Shown here in pieces: positions 12,071 to 24,450 of a DNA stretch of 64,000 bases. Made by a program: the position numbers and the translations under genes. Under the pieces are notes generated by a model. It saw only the letters and a list, made by a program, of their open reading frames with translations, was not told the DNA's origin and made no database searches. The stretch's first letter is position 1. Each line of letters starts with the position of its first letter. Source of the stretch: Buxus sempervirens (taxonomy: Eukaryota; Streptophyta; Magnoliopsida; Buxales; Buxaceae); the NCBI GenBank assembly GCA_947561395.2, contig OX387183.1:60867915-60931914 (forward strand), in the 5' to 3' direction.

Positions 12071-13982
12071 ATCTGACAGTTACAGATTAACTGCATTGGA
12101 TGTTGCTTTTCTGACGAATTCAGCTTCAAGGTTTGTATGTATTTTTGTATTTTATCATCAGTACAATGTATAATGATTAAAAAAAAAAGTGTAATCACGA
12201 GATGACTTGCTGTAAACATAATTTTGCTTAAAGATTGCTGATTTATTCAACAATCAGACAGGGTATTTAGAGTTGTATAGTTCATTGAATAAAACAAGGA
12301 CAAAAATTCCCTTAAAAGAAAAAATTCCACCTGTATGAACAGAAATGTAAAAATATCCAGAGTGACCCAATAATTCTTGTACAGCATATAATGATACACT
12401 TTGAACAAGAAATATCTGGAAAGCGAGAGAGAAACAATGAACCAACAAGGTAAAACAAAGGGAATTATCAGCACGAGAAACTCCATGGCATGGGATGTAG
12501 GCGCAGAACCAAGCAGACATCAAGTGGACACTGCAGAAGAAACACAGGAGCAGCACCAAGATAAGGGCTTGTCTAGTTGGGAAAATGAACCAAATCAATC
12601 CCCAAATGTTTGGCATCATAAATTCATGATCGGAATTATCATCTCGACATCATAGAAGTTATGCCTTGGCCTATGCTAAAATTAAAGTCAATTTAACAAG
12701 ATATATTACATTACAATATGATGGATCATTATTACTATTCAGAGATCAATCGAGAACAAACAAATAAAAGGAGAGAAGACAAAGGTGATAAAAATGAACA
12801 AACACATAGGCATATACCTTACAAATGAATCAATGTTATGAATTGCGCGACATGAAAAGAAAAATTAGAGAAGAAGAAGAAGAATACGCAAATTTAAGTG
12901 GTTCAGCAATGCATCTATGTCCACTGTGTAAGGCAAAATTTTCACTAAGAAAAAACAGAATAGGATTACATCAATGTTTATATACCAAAACTAAACCTCG
13001 TAGTATGAACCACTGTTTCCATCAATGTACGGCAAAATTTCCCTCCCCCCTTGGACCCACATATGAACCACTGTTTCCAACAATCAGTAACCGCCAAAAA
13101 GTTACTAGAATACAGCAATCGGCAACACAAATCCTGTTTAGCTATTCTAGTAAGTCAAAACCTATGCCTCTGGTAAGATTATAAACCCTCGAACCATTTC
13201 TGAGACTTCATCAGGTCCTTTTCCATTCCTTCTTAAACCCTTTTTAGATTCTTTTTTGAGATTATTATACTAGCATATCGGTACATACAATCTAGTCTAA
13301 ACCATAGGCAACTTGGTGGAGATTCATAAATCAGTTTCAATTTCCCGTGGATATATATATAAAAGAAAACAAGAAAATTTGGTATTGTTGACTGTTGAGA
13401 ATAAAATGGGATCAACCTCAACATAAAAATGAGTGTGTTCAGTAACGTGTGAATCAAGACAAAGGTGAGGTAACCAACGGAAGTTACGTTCACCTCTGAA
13501 TCTGAAAACAACTTTGTTTTATGCCAGAAAAAAATTCAGACGGCTCAGAAACACCACCTCACTGACTATGGCTGAATCAAGCAGCAGCCTAGTAAAGTAC
13601 GTCTTCCTAGAGCAGAAAAACCTCTGTGGCACAAAAGCATATTCCTAGCCTAATGTCTTTCTTGAAAAGTGCTTAAAAGATCCCGGAGCTGCTGTAACAC
13701 TTAAAAATGTGTCATAAAAGCATTACAGGGCCCACATAGATTAAAACCTTGTTCATTTGGCCTGTCAAGGGGATTCCCTTTCGGGTGGATTTGATTGACC
13801 AATCAATCCTTACAAGGCAGACAAAACCACGTGTCACCATGAAACTAAACCTAGCAAGGCACACCAGAATGACTTCCACTTATAAATAAATACATAAATA
13901 ACTTTGAGAATTTTGAGGTAAATTTTGTGTATACAGATAATATTCGCAAGGGCATAAAATGGTGCAGTTCATATCCAAAAGG
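12071..13982. repeat. Duplicated downstream block of gene A
   Basis: Homologous to 29340-29959 plus 34587-36170 (gene C) and to 38640-40799 (gene D). It starts with the remainder of the gene A 3' region and then carries, on the minus strand, an AATAAA-containing stretch with a 121-residue frame (12254-12619) that is open in all three copies. I do not recognise that frame. A solo LTR lies at 12834-13082. The block is interrupted at 13982 by a hAT element and resumes at 19707. Confidence 0.85.
12834..13082 (-). mobile_element. Solo LTR of the copia family, copy A
   Basis: Read on the minus strand it begins TGTTGGAAAC and ends CATAACA, and it matches the LTRs of the copia element at 29965-34581 (shared: GGAAATTTTGCC-like, CAGTGGACGTAG-like, GCTGAACCACTTAAAT). 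Flanks ATCAA (12829-12833) and ATCAG (13083-13087) look like a diverged 5-bp target duplication. The corresponding solo LTRs at 34799-35046 and 39429-39644 have the same flanks, so the insertion predates the block duplication. It contains an internal partial repeat. Confidence 0.75.
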
Positions 13983-16900
13983 TAGGGATGCTAAACGGGC
14001 CGGCCCGGCCTAGGCCCGTTTAGCATGGACCAGGTGTGCTGCTTGCCTGGCAGGCTGCGGCACACCCGGCCCGTTTGTGATATACCCAGGCACGGTACGG
14101 CGCGCCCCAAGTGGCAGGCTGTGCCGAGCCGGGCACGACGGGCCTGGGTGTAAGAAAATTGATTTTTTTTAAAAACCAAGGAAAATTAGAAAAAAATAGT
14201 AAAAAATACAAAAAAATTTTAAAATTTTTTTTATTATTCACAAAATTGTCTCACACATACTGGGATTGATTTTGCTCAAAAATATAAATAAATTAATTAT
14301 TGCAAGTACAAGTACAACTTTCCAAATAATACATAATCACTTGCACAAATAATACTGCATCGCTATAATATGAACACATCCCAACTAGGTTGGTACCTAC
14401 TCATCAATCTTTCATTTGCAGTTTAAAAAAAAGAGAGAAAGTAAAGTTCCTAAACTTTGATTACAAAAAATATAATAAAACTTAGACTAATCTGGAAGAC
14501 TAAATTCATCAAGATTCAAATCATCGAAGTCTCTAGCAAGTTGATCATCCTCATATTCCTGATCTCTCAGTTCCGCCCTTAACCAGTCTGTAAGACAGAC
14601 ACATACTTGTACCATCTCCGGCGTTAATTTGCTCCTATAATCACCCACCGTTCGTCCACCTGCGGTAAAAGCTGATTCTGATGTAACTGTGGACACTAGA
14701 ACCATTAGTAGATCATGTGCCATGGTGGAAAACACAAGATAATTAACCTGATTTTGCTTCTACCATGTCAAAATGTTAAAAGAACTATGCTCATCCATAG
14801 TGTGTAAAAGTATTGGAGGGCTTTCTAAATAAATTCTTAACTCAGAGGATCCCCCACTACCAGATGCTGGTTGTTTTCCCCTTCTTCTCCCACTTAAAAA
14901 ATTCCAGGGGGAATTATCTGGTAGTGTTTATTGGGTCTGAGTTTGACCATGTCTGCTACTGCTAGTATCATATTCAAAAAAAGTCTTTCTAATAGGGTTC
15001 TTATTTTACGTATATCTATTTGAAAAGAAAAATTCATATTCTCATTTATTCCTTCGATTAAATCTTCCACTCCTAATTTAATCTTAGGGTCCATTGTACT
15101 AGCTAAACAATATAAATTAGGTATATCTTGCTAATATTTTAAAATTTTAGCTTCCATTGCAAGGCAAATATCCTTAGCAACGGGCGTGTTTCTATATTGT
15201 TTAAAAAAATATATTTATTTGATATAAACAATTTAAAATACTCTGGGATTTTGGGTAATAAACCCCTGATAAGTATCTTGTTGCATCATAAAAAACTTTT
15301 AAAAAATCTCTTAGAATTTCTGCTATTTGCCAGTCAAGTTCTTCTAGTTCACTTTGAGGTACTTTTGTTTTATAAAATAGTGTAAGTTTTTGTTTTAATT
15401 CTAGTGCAGTTTCTAGTATTAAATATGTTAAGTTCCACCTATGTTCAACATCTAGGGTAATTTTTTTAGGTTGCTTTCCTAAACTTGCACAATAATTTTT
15501 AAATTCTCTAACAGTTGTGCTAGATTGTTTTAAATATCTTACTGCATCTCTAATATTTGTTAAATGATATTGGACAATTTTTAAGCCATCCTACACAACT
15601 AAATTTAGGATGTGACAAGCACACCTAACATGAAATAAACATCCATCTACATTTAAGTTTAAGTGTTGTTTTAATATGTCTATTGCAACATTATTAGCAC
15701 ATGCATTATCAAATACTAAAGCCATTACTTTATTTTGTATTTTATATTTTCTTATATTATGTGCTATAGCATTTGCTATGCTATAGCTGGACCAGAATCT
15801 TTAGAATCTAGGGACACAAAAGTTAGTATTCTTTTTTCCATACTCCAATTCCCGTCTATATAATGTGCAGTTATAGGTAAATAACTTATTTGTTGTCTAC
15901 TTGTCCAGATATTTGAGGTTAAAGCCACCTTAAAGCTATTGTTTGAAAAAATTTCTATTAATGCGGTTTTCATGTTTCGATATAATGTTATAACATCATT
16001 TCTTAAAGTGAGGCATGAGAAGGGTTTATATCCTGGTGCTAAATATTTGGTTATTAGACGGTTAAATCTTTTAGATTCTATTAATCTAAAGGGTAATTTT
16101 TCTTGTATTATCCACTTTACTATTCTAAGCCTAGGTTCTTCTTGATTAAAAACAAAATTACCCAAATTAACACTACTGCTGGAAATTTGGATTTGCCTAG
16201 GGTCTATTTAGCCATGTTTTGGAAGGCATTTCTGCAAATGCCGTTACAAGTGGCTTGTACCACTTTTTCCTTTGCAACTAAATTTTTTTTTGCAGTGGTT
16301 ACAAACTGCTCTCTCTTCACTCCCTATAGTTTCAATTGCAAAATTTAGCTAGACACCGGAGGTTCTACTCCTCTTGGTGCTCCTAAGTGCTAGGGAAGAT
16401 GATCCCATCTCTTGGGAAGGCAACTTAGGATCATGATCTTGGATGGGAGGATCACAATATGGGGATTGGGTCACATCATCAGAAAAAGTTTGATCAGAAT
16501 AGGGTCTAAGAAATTCCCTTTCCTCAGTGTTAAAGTACATAGGCTGCCTGGGGTCCATTATCAAATTTCGGAAATAAATTTCTTAATAAATAATATAATA
16601 ATAAATTTTTAGTGATACACTACCTATAGTAAAGTAAGGAATAATGTACGCAAAAATGCACTAAGAAAATTCCAAGTAATTGGAGGGCTCACAAATGGTC
16701 CCGTTTAAAACCCAGTTTCCTTAGGCAATTATCTCGTCCTTCGTAATAAAACTTTCCTAAAGATGCACTTAGTTGCACAATAGTCACCCACCATACCAGG
16801 CTTTAAAATAATAAGAAAGGTACAAGGAGAGACTTACTTATATATATATATATAATATTTATACTAATTTTAAAATCAGAAAATTAAATAGAAGAATACC

Positions 16901-17453
16901 TCTTTAGAATGAAGCTTGAACTTTACAGTTGAAGCCTTCAACCTCTAGAGTCCAACTTCCCACTTTTGATGCTTGAACAAGTTAACAAATGTAACTATTT
17001 CTTGATAGGTTAGAGAGATTGTAGAAGAGAGTAAGAGATTGTAGAAGAGGTGTGCTTTGGAGTGGGAAGGTGTAGACCTATTTATAGAAAACCAAAAGTG
17101 GCTTTTTACCACTTCTACCCTCCAATATGACTGTTATTTGGTAGTTGGAAGGGTGGAAAATGTCATTTACAGTCAATTACAACCAGACCCCCCTAACACG
17201 GCTGTTAGCCAAACGACTAGGCCTTGGCGTGCTGGGCGGGCCGGCCCGCCGTGCCCAACGGCAAGCACGCGTGCCTGCCATTGGCGCGGGCCTGCACGTG
17301 GGCGGCCTACGTGGCACGCGCCCTCCGAGTCGTGTGCCTAAACGAGCCGCATGTCGGTTTAGGGAGGCCCCACATGGCACGCCCCAGGGCACGGGCCGTG
17401 CCGTGCCAATGGCATGCTGGACCATGCCATGCCCGGGCCAGTTAGCAACCCTA
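13983..17453 (-). mobile_element. Ac-like hAT DNA transposon, decayed
   Basis: A 3.47-kb element with ends TAGGGATGCTAAAC and, inverted, TAGGGTTGCTAACT, each followed by a GC-rich sub-terminal region. The target duplication is 8 bp: CCAAAAGG (13975-13982) and CCAAGAGG (17454-17461). The paralogous block behind gene C (about 35992) holds CCAAGAGG with no element, a direct empty site. The coding strand is minus, with BED zinc finger and hAT dimerisation remnants inside. An 8-bp duplication, TAGGG ends and BED plus dimerisation domains place it in hAT. It is no longer autonomous. Confidence 0.93.
14487..16564 (-). pseudogene. hAT transposase pseudogene
   Basis: Pieces of a hAT transposase lie in order on the minus strand. 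The N-terminal leader is at 16349-16564 (MDPRQPMYFNTEE). A BED-type zinc finger is at about 16220-16330 (CNHC followed by SHL and RHLQKC). A central part is at 15776-16165 (NNSFKVALTSNIWTS, ITAHYIDGNW). Another piece is at 14894-15094, and the C-terminal dimerisation domain is at 14487-14735 (STVTSESAFTAGGRTV). Several stops and frame changes separate them, notably in 15100-15780. No functional product is possible. Confidence 0.88.
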
Positions 17454-17465
17454 CCAAGAGGCTGC

Positions 17466-19706
17466 TGTAAGCACCCAAATTTTGTTCAAACCAAAAAGTG
17501 CTAAACACAGCAAAACCCTAAGTAAGCTGAAACAAAGAACTAAAAATTTGTCATTTTGTTAGAAGCTGATTTGGCCAGTAACCCTTGCACCATTGAAAAG
17601 TATGCTTCGATACGATTCCAACGCAACTAAATTTGAGTGAATCGGAGTTCAAACAATGAAGTTATGGCCAAAACAGTTTGAAAGGTATTTTCGTAAATTT
17701 ATAAGATTTGGTTTGTCATGTGGCAAACCTGTATGTCACAAGTTTGTCATTGGGCAGCAATATGTAAAAATAAAAATAAAAATAAAAAATAAAAATAAAA
17801 TAAAATAAAAAATTAAATAAGGAAGGGGCGATTTGGCCCCTCCTTATCTAATCGTGATTGGAGAGAAGGGAGGTGACCCACGTGGGCCCACGTGGGTTTG
17901 CCTCTCCCTCTCCCATCTCCTTCTCCCTTCTCTGTTAAAAGAGAAGGGAAGATCTCGAGATAAGAAAAAAACGAACACAGATTTAATAAAATAAAAAAAA
18001 CGAGAAAGGAGAGAGTGGCGGGAATCAGAAAAAAGGGGAGAGAATTCTACAAGAAGGGAATTGAAATCTGACTAACAAAAGTCTCTTAGCAATCGGTTGT
18101 AGGGACAGATCTCCTTCTATTGCTGTGCACATTCCAATAGTTCTAAAAACCAAGTTGAAGCTACTCTCCAACAAGTTTGTTCATTTTGCCATTGATTTAA
18201 ATGTAATAAACCTTTGTTACTCATGTTTTGCATCACTGTTTCTAATCACACGAATGAGATTGAACAAGTTTTGAGCTCTTAGAACACATAGTTGATGGCA
18301 CTCTAAAATATGATAAAAGGACAACCTGCTGTGGAAGATGACGAAAGGTTTTGAGAGGAGCTTTTACCATGTTCTGCATCACTGTTCCTTTTGGAGAGTA
18401 GCTTCCATCTTCTACAAGTTTTGGAGATGAAGTTCCTTTAGTTCAATTGATTTGCCATTGCTGTTTTGCCATTGATTTAAATTTAATAAACCTTTGTTAC
18501 TCATGTTATGCAAAAAATGTGATTCCCAAAAATAAAAATAAAATATGATAATAAAAGGAAACCAAAAAAAAAAAAAAAGTAGTTTGGTGGAATTGGGTAT
18601 GGCTAGAACAGCCGAACCCAATTCCATGAAGGTTGACGAACAGCCACTTCCAGCCAAACCCAATTCCATGAAGGTTGACGAATAGCCACTTTTGGCTGTT
18701 TGTTGGTCCCTTCATTTTGTTTAGATAGGCACCAATCAAATAAAAAAAACAAAAGAGAATAAAAAGGGAATTGGAAGATGGGTTTGAATGATATTCCCAA
18801 CATGATGCTTATGCTTTGGACGTATGGGTGAGGGCATGCCTTTTGTAAATTTAATAAACACATGTGGGGTTTTTGATATTCTTAAGAATCAAGGGCACAA
18901 AATAAACTTTCTCATTTTCTTTTTCTTTTTGCTTTTAGAACTTCTATTTCAAATTATACCCCATCTTTTTTTTTCATTTCCATTCCATCGTTTTAATAGT
19001 TTTTGGGTGCAGATTTTTTGTACAATTTATCATTTATGGTCCTTTACAATGAGAACTAATGGCTTTTATGAAACCCCATCCTTGTAAAAATACCACTCTA
19101 CCCCTAAGAGAAATTGGATTTTGCATGGACCCAAAAAGATCTATAAAGCCACATTGGGCTCCTTTAATGGCTTTTGACCATGTTTTGTTGTAGTGCTTCT
19201 GATCTTGGGCCCTCCATAATGTGAGCTAGAGTTTTTGGAAAATTTCATCCACAAACTTACCATTTTGCCCTTGAATAGAAACCGGGTGCTTAGATGGGCT
19301 TGTATGATAACAAACCCTTGTGGGCTTTCTGGCGAGCCCACACAAGGAAAATCTAAAAGAAAGACCTGTTGTTCGATTTCATGCTATTCGAGTTTTTTTA
19401 TTGCAATGGGCCTAAACCGACCCAATCAAGGAAACATACATACAAGCTAATTCAGTCAACTCGTCTAAATTCCAACTCACGGGAACCCGTTATCTAGCGG
19501 GATAACTCAAGGTGTCCACGGATTTTCCTGGGTTACAACCGAACCATTTATCCAAAGTCTCTAGGTAAACCATGCATGTACATAAATGTAAATCAAGAAT
19601 TGGGTGACTGTTCACACCCCTAACAATGAACAGTGACGACTCCCCAAAACCAACAAAAAACCCACGGAAAGCCGGACTCGGCATCGTGCGCCCCTACGTG
19701 AGCACA
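17466..19706. mobile_element. Probable large solo LTR or LTR-element remnant
   Basis: This stretch interrupts the duplicated downstream block. The block resumes at 19707, and the paralog at about 35999 is uninterrupted. It begins TGTAAGCACCC and ends GAGCACA, that is TG...CA, with flanks GCTGC (17461-17465) and GCTAT (19707-19711) against GCTAC at the empty site, which fits a diverged 5-bp target duplication. I see no gag-pol frames. Internal direct repeats occur (about 18182-18240 against 18468-18512; a ~48-bp tandem repeat near 18610-18700), plus an A/T-rich simple repeat near 17768-17815. The family is uncertain; a Tat-like Gypsy LTR is possible. Confidence 0.5.
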
Positions 19707-19876
19707 GCTATCAAACGTTTAATTGCAATCTCATGAATTAATTATACACTTCAGCGAAGATACTGCTATTAAATTACAACTTGGTGCCTCACATTGAGAA
19801 ATACCTTTGCATACCCATTTGACCAATGTACAGAACTCAAACTAAAAAGGCCACGGCAAGACTAGGAAAAAACCAT
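19707..19876. repeat. Remainder of the gene A downstream block
   Basis: It matches 36000-36167 and 40625-40795, ending at the CAAAACCAT-type sequence where the fold-back element has inserted. No gene. Confidence 0.85.
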
Positions 19877-20583
19877 GGGAAAATTGCTTTTTAGTGATAC
19901 TTTATAAAAATAATTCCTATTCAGTCACCAACTTTGTCGAAATTGACTTTTAGTGATGCTTTTTCAAAACAATTAGAAACAGGTGTTGATTTACTGTTCA
20001 TAGACGAGAATGCCCTTTTAGAGTATTGAATATTCATCATTCAACTTAGAGACTTGTAAATTCCACTTAAGGACTTGTAAATGGGCTCAAAATTCCATTT
20101 AGGACTTGTAAACTATTGCAAAAGAAATATACGGACTTGTAAACCCTATTAGGAGACTTGTAAATCTCATTTAGGGACTTGTAAAGCAAGTTTATGGACT
20201 TGTAAATTCCATTTAGAGAATTGTAACCCACTTGTAAATGCCATTCAGTGACTTGTAAACCCTATTAGTGGACTTGTAAACCTCGTTTTTGGACATGTAA
20301 ACCAAATTATGGACTTGTAAATTCTATTTACGGATTCATAACATTCAATTCTAGACTTGTGTAATCCAATATAGAGACTTGTATACATGGTTAGTAGACT
20401 TGTAAATTCCATTTAGGGACTTGTAAACCACTTGTAAATGCCATTTAGGGACTTGTAAATCCTGTTAGTAGACTTGTAAACCTCATTTAGTTATTTGTAA
20501 ACCAAGTTTATGAACTTGTAAATTCCATGTAGGGACTTGTAAACCACTTGTAAATGCCATTTAGGAACTTGTAAATCCTGTTA
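19877..20583 (+). repeat. Left arm of the fold-back element
   Basis: After ~160 bp of unique terminal sequence, the arm becomes a degenerate array of ACTTGTAAA words separated by phrases such as CCATTTAGGG and CCTATTAG. By eye it matches the right arm with only a handful of differences (for example at about 20090 and 20386). Confidence 0.88.
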
Positions 20584-20826
20584 GTTTTATTCAAATGGGG
20601 TATTTTAATAACATTACACATTTATAGTTTTATTATCTACTGTAAGCGTGTCTGTGATGGGCTAACACGGCATAGATTAATCGTGCCCGTGCCGGGCTAG
20701 CCTATTTAGCAATTATATCCTAAAAATAAAAATTCAAATTCGAAATTCGAACAATTATCTAGAATTCGAATTTGGTTTAAAGCTGGAATTTGTTACAAGA
20801 AAAAATCAAACTTAGAGCCTACACAA

Positions 20827-20827
<1 letters not shown>

Positions 20828-20880
<53 letters not shown>
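20828..20880. repeat. GA microsatellite in the fold-back spacer
   Basis: A run of about 26 GA units lies in the unpaired centre of the fold-back element, between the two arms. Confidence 0.95.
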
Positions 20881-20884
<4 letters not shown>

Positions 20885-20930
20885 CATTTTGAAAATTACA
20901 TAAGGAATGAACATAGATTTGGTTTACAAG

Positions 20931-21994
20931 TCCATAACTGCAATTTACAAGTGGTTTATAAGTCCCTAAATGAAATTTACAAGTCCAAAAACTTGGTTTA
21001 CATGTCCGTAAATGAGGTTTACAAGTCCACTAATAGAGTTTACAAGTCCCTAAATGGCATTTACAAGTGGTTTACAAGTCCCTAAATGGAATTTACAAGT
21101 CCATAAACTTGGTTTACACGTCCCTAAATGAGGTTTACAAGTCTACTTTTACAAGTCCTTAAATGGCATTTACAAGTGTTTTACAAGTCCCTAAATGGAA
21201 TTTACAAGTCCATAAACTTGGTTTACATGTCCGTAAATGAGGTTTACAAATCTACTAACAAGGTTTACAAGTTCCTAAATGGCATTTACAAGTGGTTTAT
21301 AAGTCCCTAAATGGCATTTACAAGTGGTTTACAAGTCCCTAAATGGAATTTACAAATCCATAAACTTGGTTTACAAATAACTAAATGAGGTTTACAAGTC
21401 TACTAACAGGATTTACAAGTCCCTAAATGGCATTTACAAGTGGTTTACAAGTCCCTAAATGGAATTTACAAGTCTACTAACCAGGTATACAAGTCTCTAT
21501 ATTGGATTACACAAGTCTAGAATTGAATGTTATGAATCCGTAAATAGAATTTACAAGTCCATAATTTGGTTTACATGTCCAAAAACGAGGTTTACAAGTC
21601 CACTAATAGGGTTTACAAGTCACTGAATGGCATTTACAAGTGGGTTACAATTCTCTAAATGGAATTTACAAGTCCATAAACTTGCTTTACAAGTCCCTAA
21701 ATGAGATTTACAAGTCTCCTAATAGGGTTTACAAGTCCGTATATTTCTTTTGCAATAGTTTACAAGTCCTAAATGGAATTTTGAACCCATTTACAAGTCC
21801 TTAAGTGGAATTTACAAGTCTCTAAGTTGAATGATGAATATTCAATACTCTAAAAGGGCATTCTCGTCTATGAACAGTAAATCAACACCTGTTTCTAATT
21901 GTTTTGAAAAAGCATCACTAAAAGTCAATTTCGACAAAGTTGGTGACTGAATAGGAATTATTTTTATAAAGTATCACTAAAAAGCAATTTCCCC
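20931..21994 (-). repeat. Right arm of the fold-back element
   Basis: The inverted counterpart of the left arm from about 21257 to 21994. The section 20931-21256 continues the same TTTACAAGT minisatellite but has no partner on the left, so the array has grown or the left arm has lost units. Confidence 0.88.
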
Positions 21995-22231
21995 AAAAAC
22001 GATTACCGAATCAAGCAAAGCCACGCGTCAGTCTGTTTCTCATTGTTCCGTCGCTGCACTTTCCCAAATTCGTAATTCTCAGATTCCAAACCAAAACAGC
22101 GGAACTTTCCCTGTCATTTGCTTCTTCTCCTTCTCCTTCTCCTCAAGCCTTCTTTTGCTTCTCCGGTTTCTATCTTCTCGTCTTTTCCGACAGAGAGATA
22201 GAGGGAGGGAGGGAAGAAGACCGTCGAGATA

Positions 22232-24205
22232 ATGGGAAACGCTCTTAGGTTTCTGTATGGACGGTGCTGCAAACCTACAGCTCAGGAATCTGAATCGCTT
22301 GGCCCTCATGGCGTCACCACCTCCACTGTTGGAGTTTCTTCTCTTGCCCATGATCTCTTTCATTTCGACATCACATCCCAGGTAATTATTGTTCATCGTC
22401 AGCCTCTTTATTTAATTATCACTGTCATCATTATTATAAGCATGTGATTAAACTGTTATTTTACAATCAATTCCATGTAATTATACAATTTGTTAGGTCA
22501 GAAAGGTAAACGACTTAATAACCTCTTCGATCCCTAATATACCGAAGTTCTTGGTTGCAGGTTCCTGAGGGACTCAGTCCTTATGTTGTCTCTTCCAAAA
22601 AGTCCCAGGCCAACTGGTAATTAACAGTCAGACCCTTCTGTAACAGATGAATGACTATGAATTCCCATTTGACCAGCATACACTTGATTGAATTCTACTT
22701 TTAAAAGAATAACTAATTTGTAGTTTGATTTATATCCTGGCTTTTGATGAATCTGGTTATAGCAGATCATTTTCTTGTACGTTAGCTTATTTCGAGATAG
22801 GTGTTTCCTTGTTGAAATTGATCGGAAATGGCATTCTTTCAGAGTTATTGTCTGACTTCATTGACCTTTGTATAAATTAATGAAGGTACCAAAAGCTTTT
22901 GGCAGCATGGAAAGAAGCAAAAGCCCCTCCAAAAACACCTGAAGAAGCTGCAAGACTCATCATACAGACCCTGAACAGAGACCAAAAGGCAGATGTTGAG
23001 GTATACATATTGGGCCAATTAATCTCGTTTTTGTGTAGGGTTCTCTCACTTACTGTCAATAATAAGTGCTCCTCACAGGGTCTTTTGGCCTTTTATGGCT
23101 TTCCTGTTCCTCATACTTTCATCGAAACTCCTGAGCCAGTTCCACACCTGCCACCTGGAGTGAAATTTGAGCTACAAACTCTCCGGGTAAGGACAAGTTC
23201 ACCCCTTCTTGACTCCTAATTGCTATCAATTGGTTTGATGGAAAAAGAAAACGGCCAAATACTTGTAACTAGGTGGACGCAAAAGCGGTGGTAGATGGAG
23301 ATGGCATGAGCGTGTACGTGGACACTGTGGATCCAAGGGAGTCGTCCATGGTTCCTAGAGATGTACAATTGGCAGCTGTTGAAAGGGCAGAAGCACGTGC
23401 ATCAAAGAACTATGTGAAGGCAGATGCACTTCACAAGAGCATAATTAAAGCAGGATACCGGTTGCCGATCAACTTCTCCATCTTAATGTTCTATTGGGTT
23501 CAATTATCTTTCTAATCAATCCCATTCTCCTTACAGGGTTTTCAATGGTTCAAACAACGAAGACATTCTTGCGCGAAAGTATCGCATCAGACTAAGGTAA
23601 GAACATCATTGGAGCGGATATCATATCTGGGTTGTCTCTAAAATCAGGCTGTTAACATTGATTCTTCAAAAAAAGAGGAATAGACGCACCAGAAAATTCG
23701 ATGCCATACGGAAAGGAAGCAAAAGAAGAGCTGACAAAGCTTGTGAAAGGGAAGTGTTTGAGAGTCCAGGTTTATGGGGAAGATCGTTATGGCCGCAGCG
23801 TGGGGGATATCTATTGCAATGGTGTGTTTATACAGGTATTAGGATTCGAAAAGGCATTTAGCTCCTTTTAACATGCTTCTTATAGGGGTAAGTCTTTCAG
23901 TCTTTCTGTTGCAGGAATCAATGCTCAAGAAAGGGCTTGCATGGCATTATAAAGCTTACGATCAACGCTCAGAATTCGCATCAGTAAGCTTGCTGTAATC
24001 CTTCCTTCCTTTACTTACCAATTATTGTCTTTAGCCTCTTTACAATGGGAGATGTTGCCCTGGATTAGAACAGTGGGAGGAAGCGGCTCGAGCAGCTCGG
24101 GTTGGACTGTGGGCTTCATCTAACCCGGAAAAGCCATGGGAATGGAGGAAAGACCGTCGAGAAGGCATAGAGTATAACGGATTAGGGGTGGGTGCAGGCG
24201 TTTGA
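22232..24205 (+). CDS. Calcium-dependent nuclease, CAN family (gene B)
   Basis: Nine GT-AG exons: 22232-22381, 22561-22616, 22886-23000, 23079-23186, 23273-23460, 23537-23596, 23676-23835, 23915-23983, 24074-24205; 345 residues, no breaks. The start is MGN directly after the leader, with no upstream duplicate ATG, and the Cys pair at 12-13 is intact (GRCCKP). This fits the myristoylated and palmitoylated plasma-membrane form known for Arabidopsis CAN proteins. The SNase-type residues RIRLRGIDAPE and DRYGR are kept, but DGDT is DGDG. The exon 7 acceptor is AAG rather than the CAG of the other copies, so splicing may be weaker. The terminal TAG of A and D is lost, giving an extended tail that ends VGAGV. 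The 2.1-kb fold-back element sits in its promoter region. Confidence 0.93.
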
Positions 24206-24398
24206 GATTGCTTTCTTTTCTGACGAGTTCAGCTTCAAGGTTTGTATGTATTTTTGTATTTTATTATCAGTACAATGTAATGATAAAAAATAAAAATAAA
24301 AAGTGTAATCACGAGATGACTTGTTGTTAACAAGTGATTAAACGGTGAGAGCATGCAAAATAATTTGCTTAAAGTTTGCTGATTTAGTCAACAATCAG
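24206..24398 (+). repeat. Remnant of the downstream block behind gene B
   Basis: It matches the block behind gene C with an internal deletion of roughly 170 bp just after the stop codon, then ends abruptly at CAATCAGACA. The longer downstream block of A, C and D is missing here. Confidence 0.8.
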
Positions 24399-24450
24399 AC
24401 ATTTTTGTTAATAATAAACATATTTTTAAAAAGTTTTACTATTTTTTTCT

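Larger units (their letters stand above)
19877..21994. mobile_element. 2.1-kb fold-back transposon with long inverted arms
   Basis: The ends are GGGAAAATTGC and, inverted, GGGGAAATTGC. The 9-bp flanks are AAAAACCAT (19868-19876) and AAAAACGAT (21995-22003). The paralogous junction before gene D (about 36163-36175) reads straight through, confirming the insertion. The two arms are inverted copies of each other over about 700 bp and consist largely of a degenerate minisatellite around ACTTGTAAA. The centre (20584-20930) holds unrelated sequence with a GC-rich hAT-end-like patch and a GA tract. No transposase. It lies about 240 bp upstream of the gene B start codon. The 9-bp duplication suggests Mutator-type mobilisation. 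Confidence 0.9.

Noticed and set aside
12825..13184. 119-residue plus-strand frame (and its partners at 34789 and 39420)
   Set aside because: It lies antisense across a solo LTR; the composition is not protein-like and it follows the LTR rather than any gene.
20040..21830. Possible CRISPR-like array of short repeats
   Set aside because: The repeats are degenerate, of uneven spacing, arranged as inverted arms in a plant transposon; there are no spacers of constant length and no cas genes.
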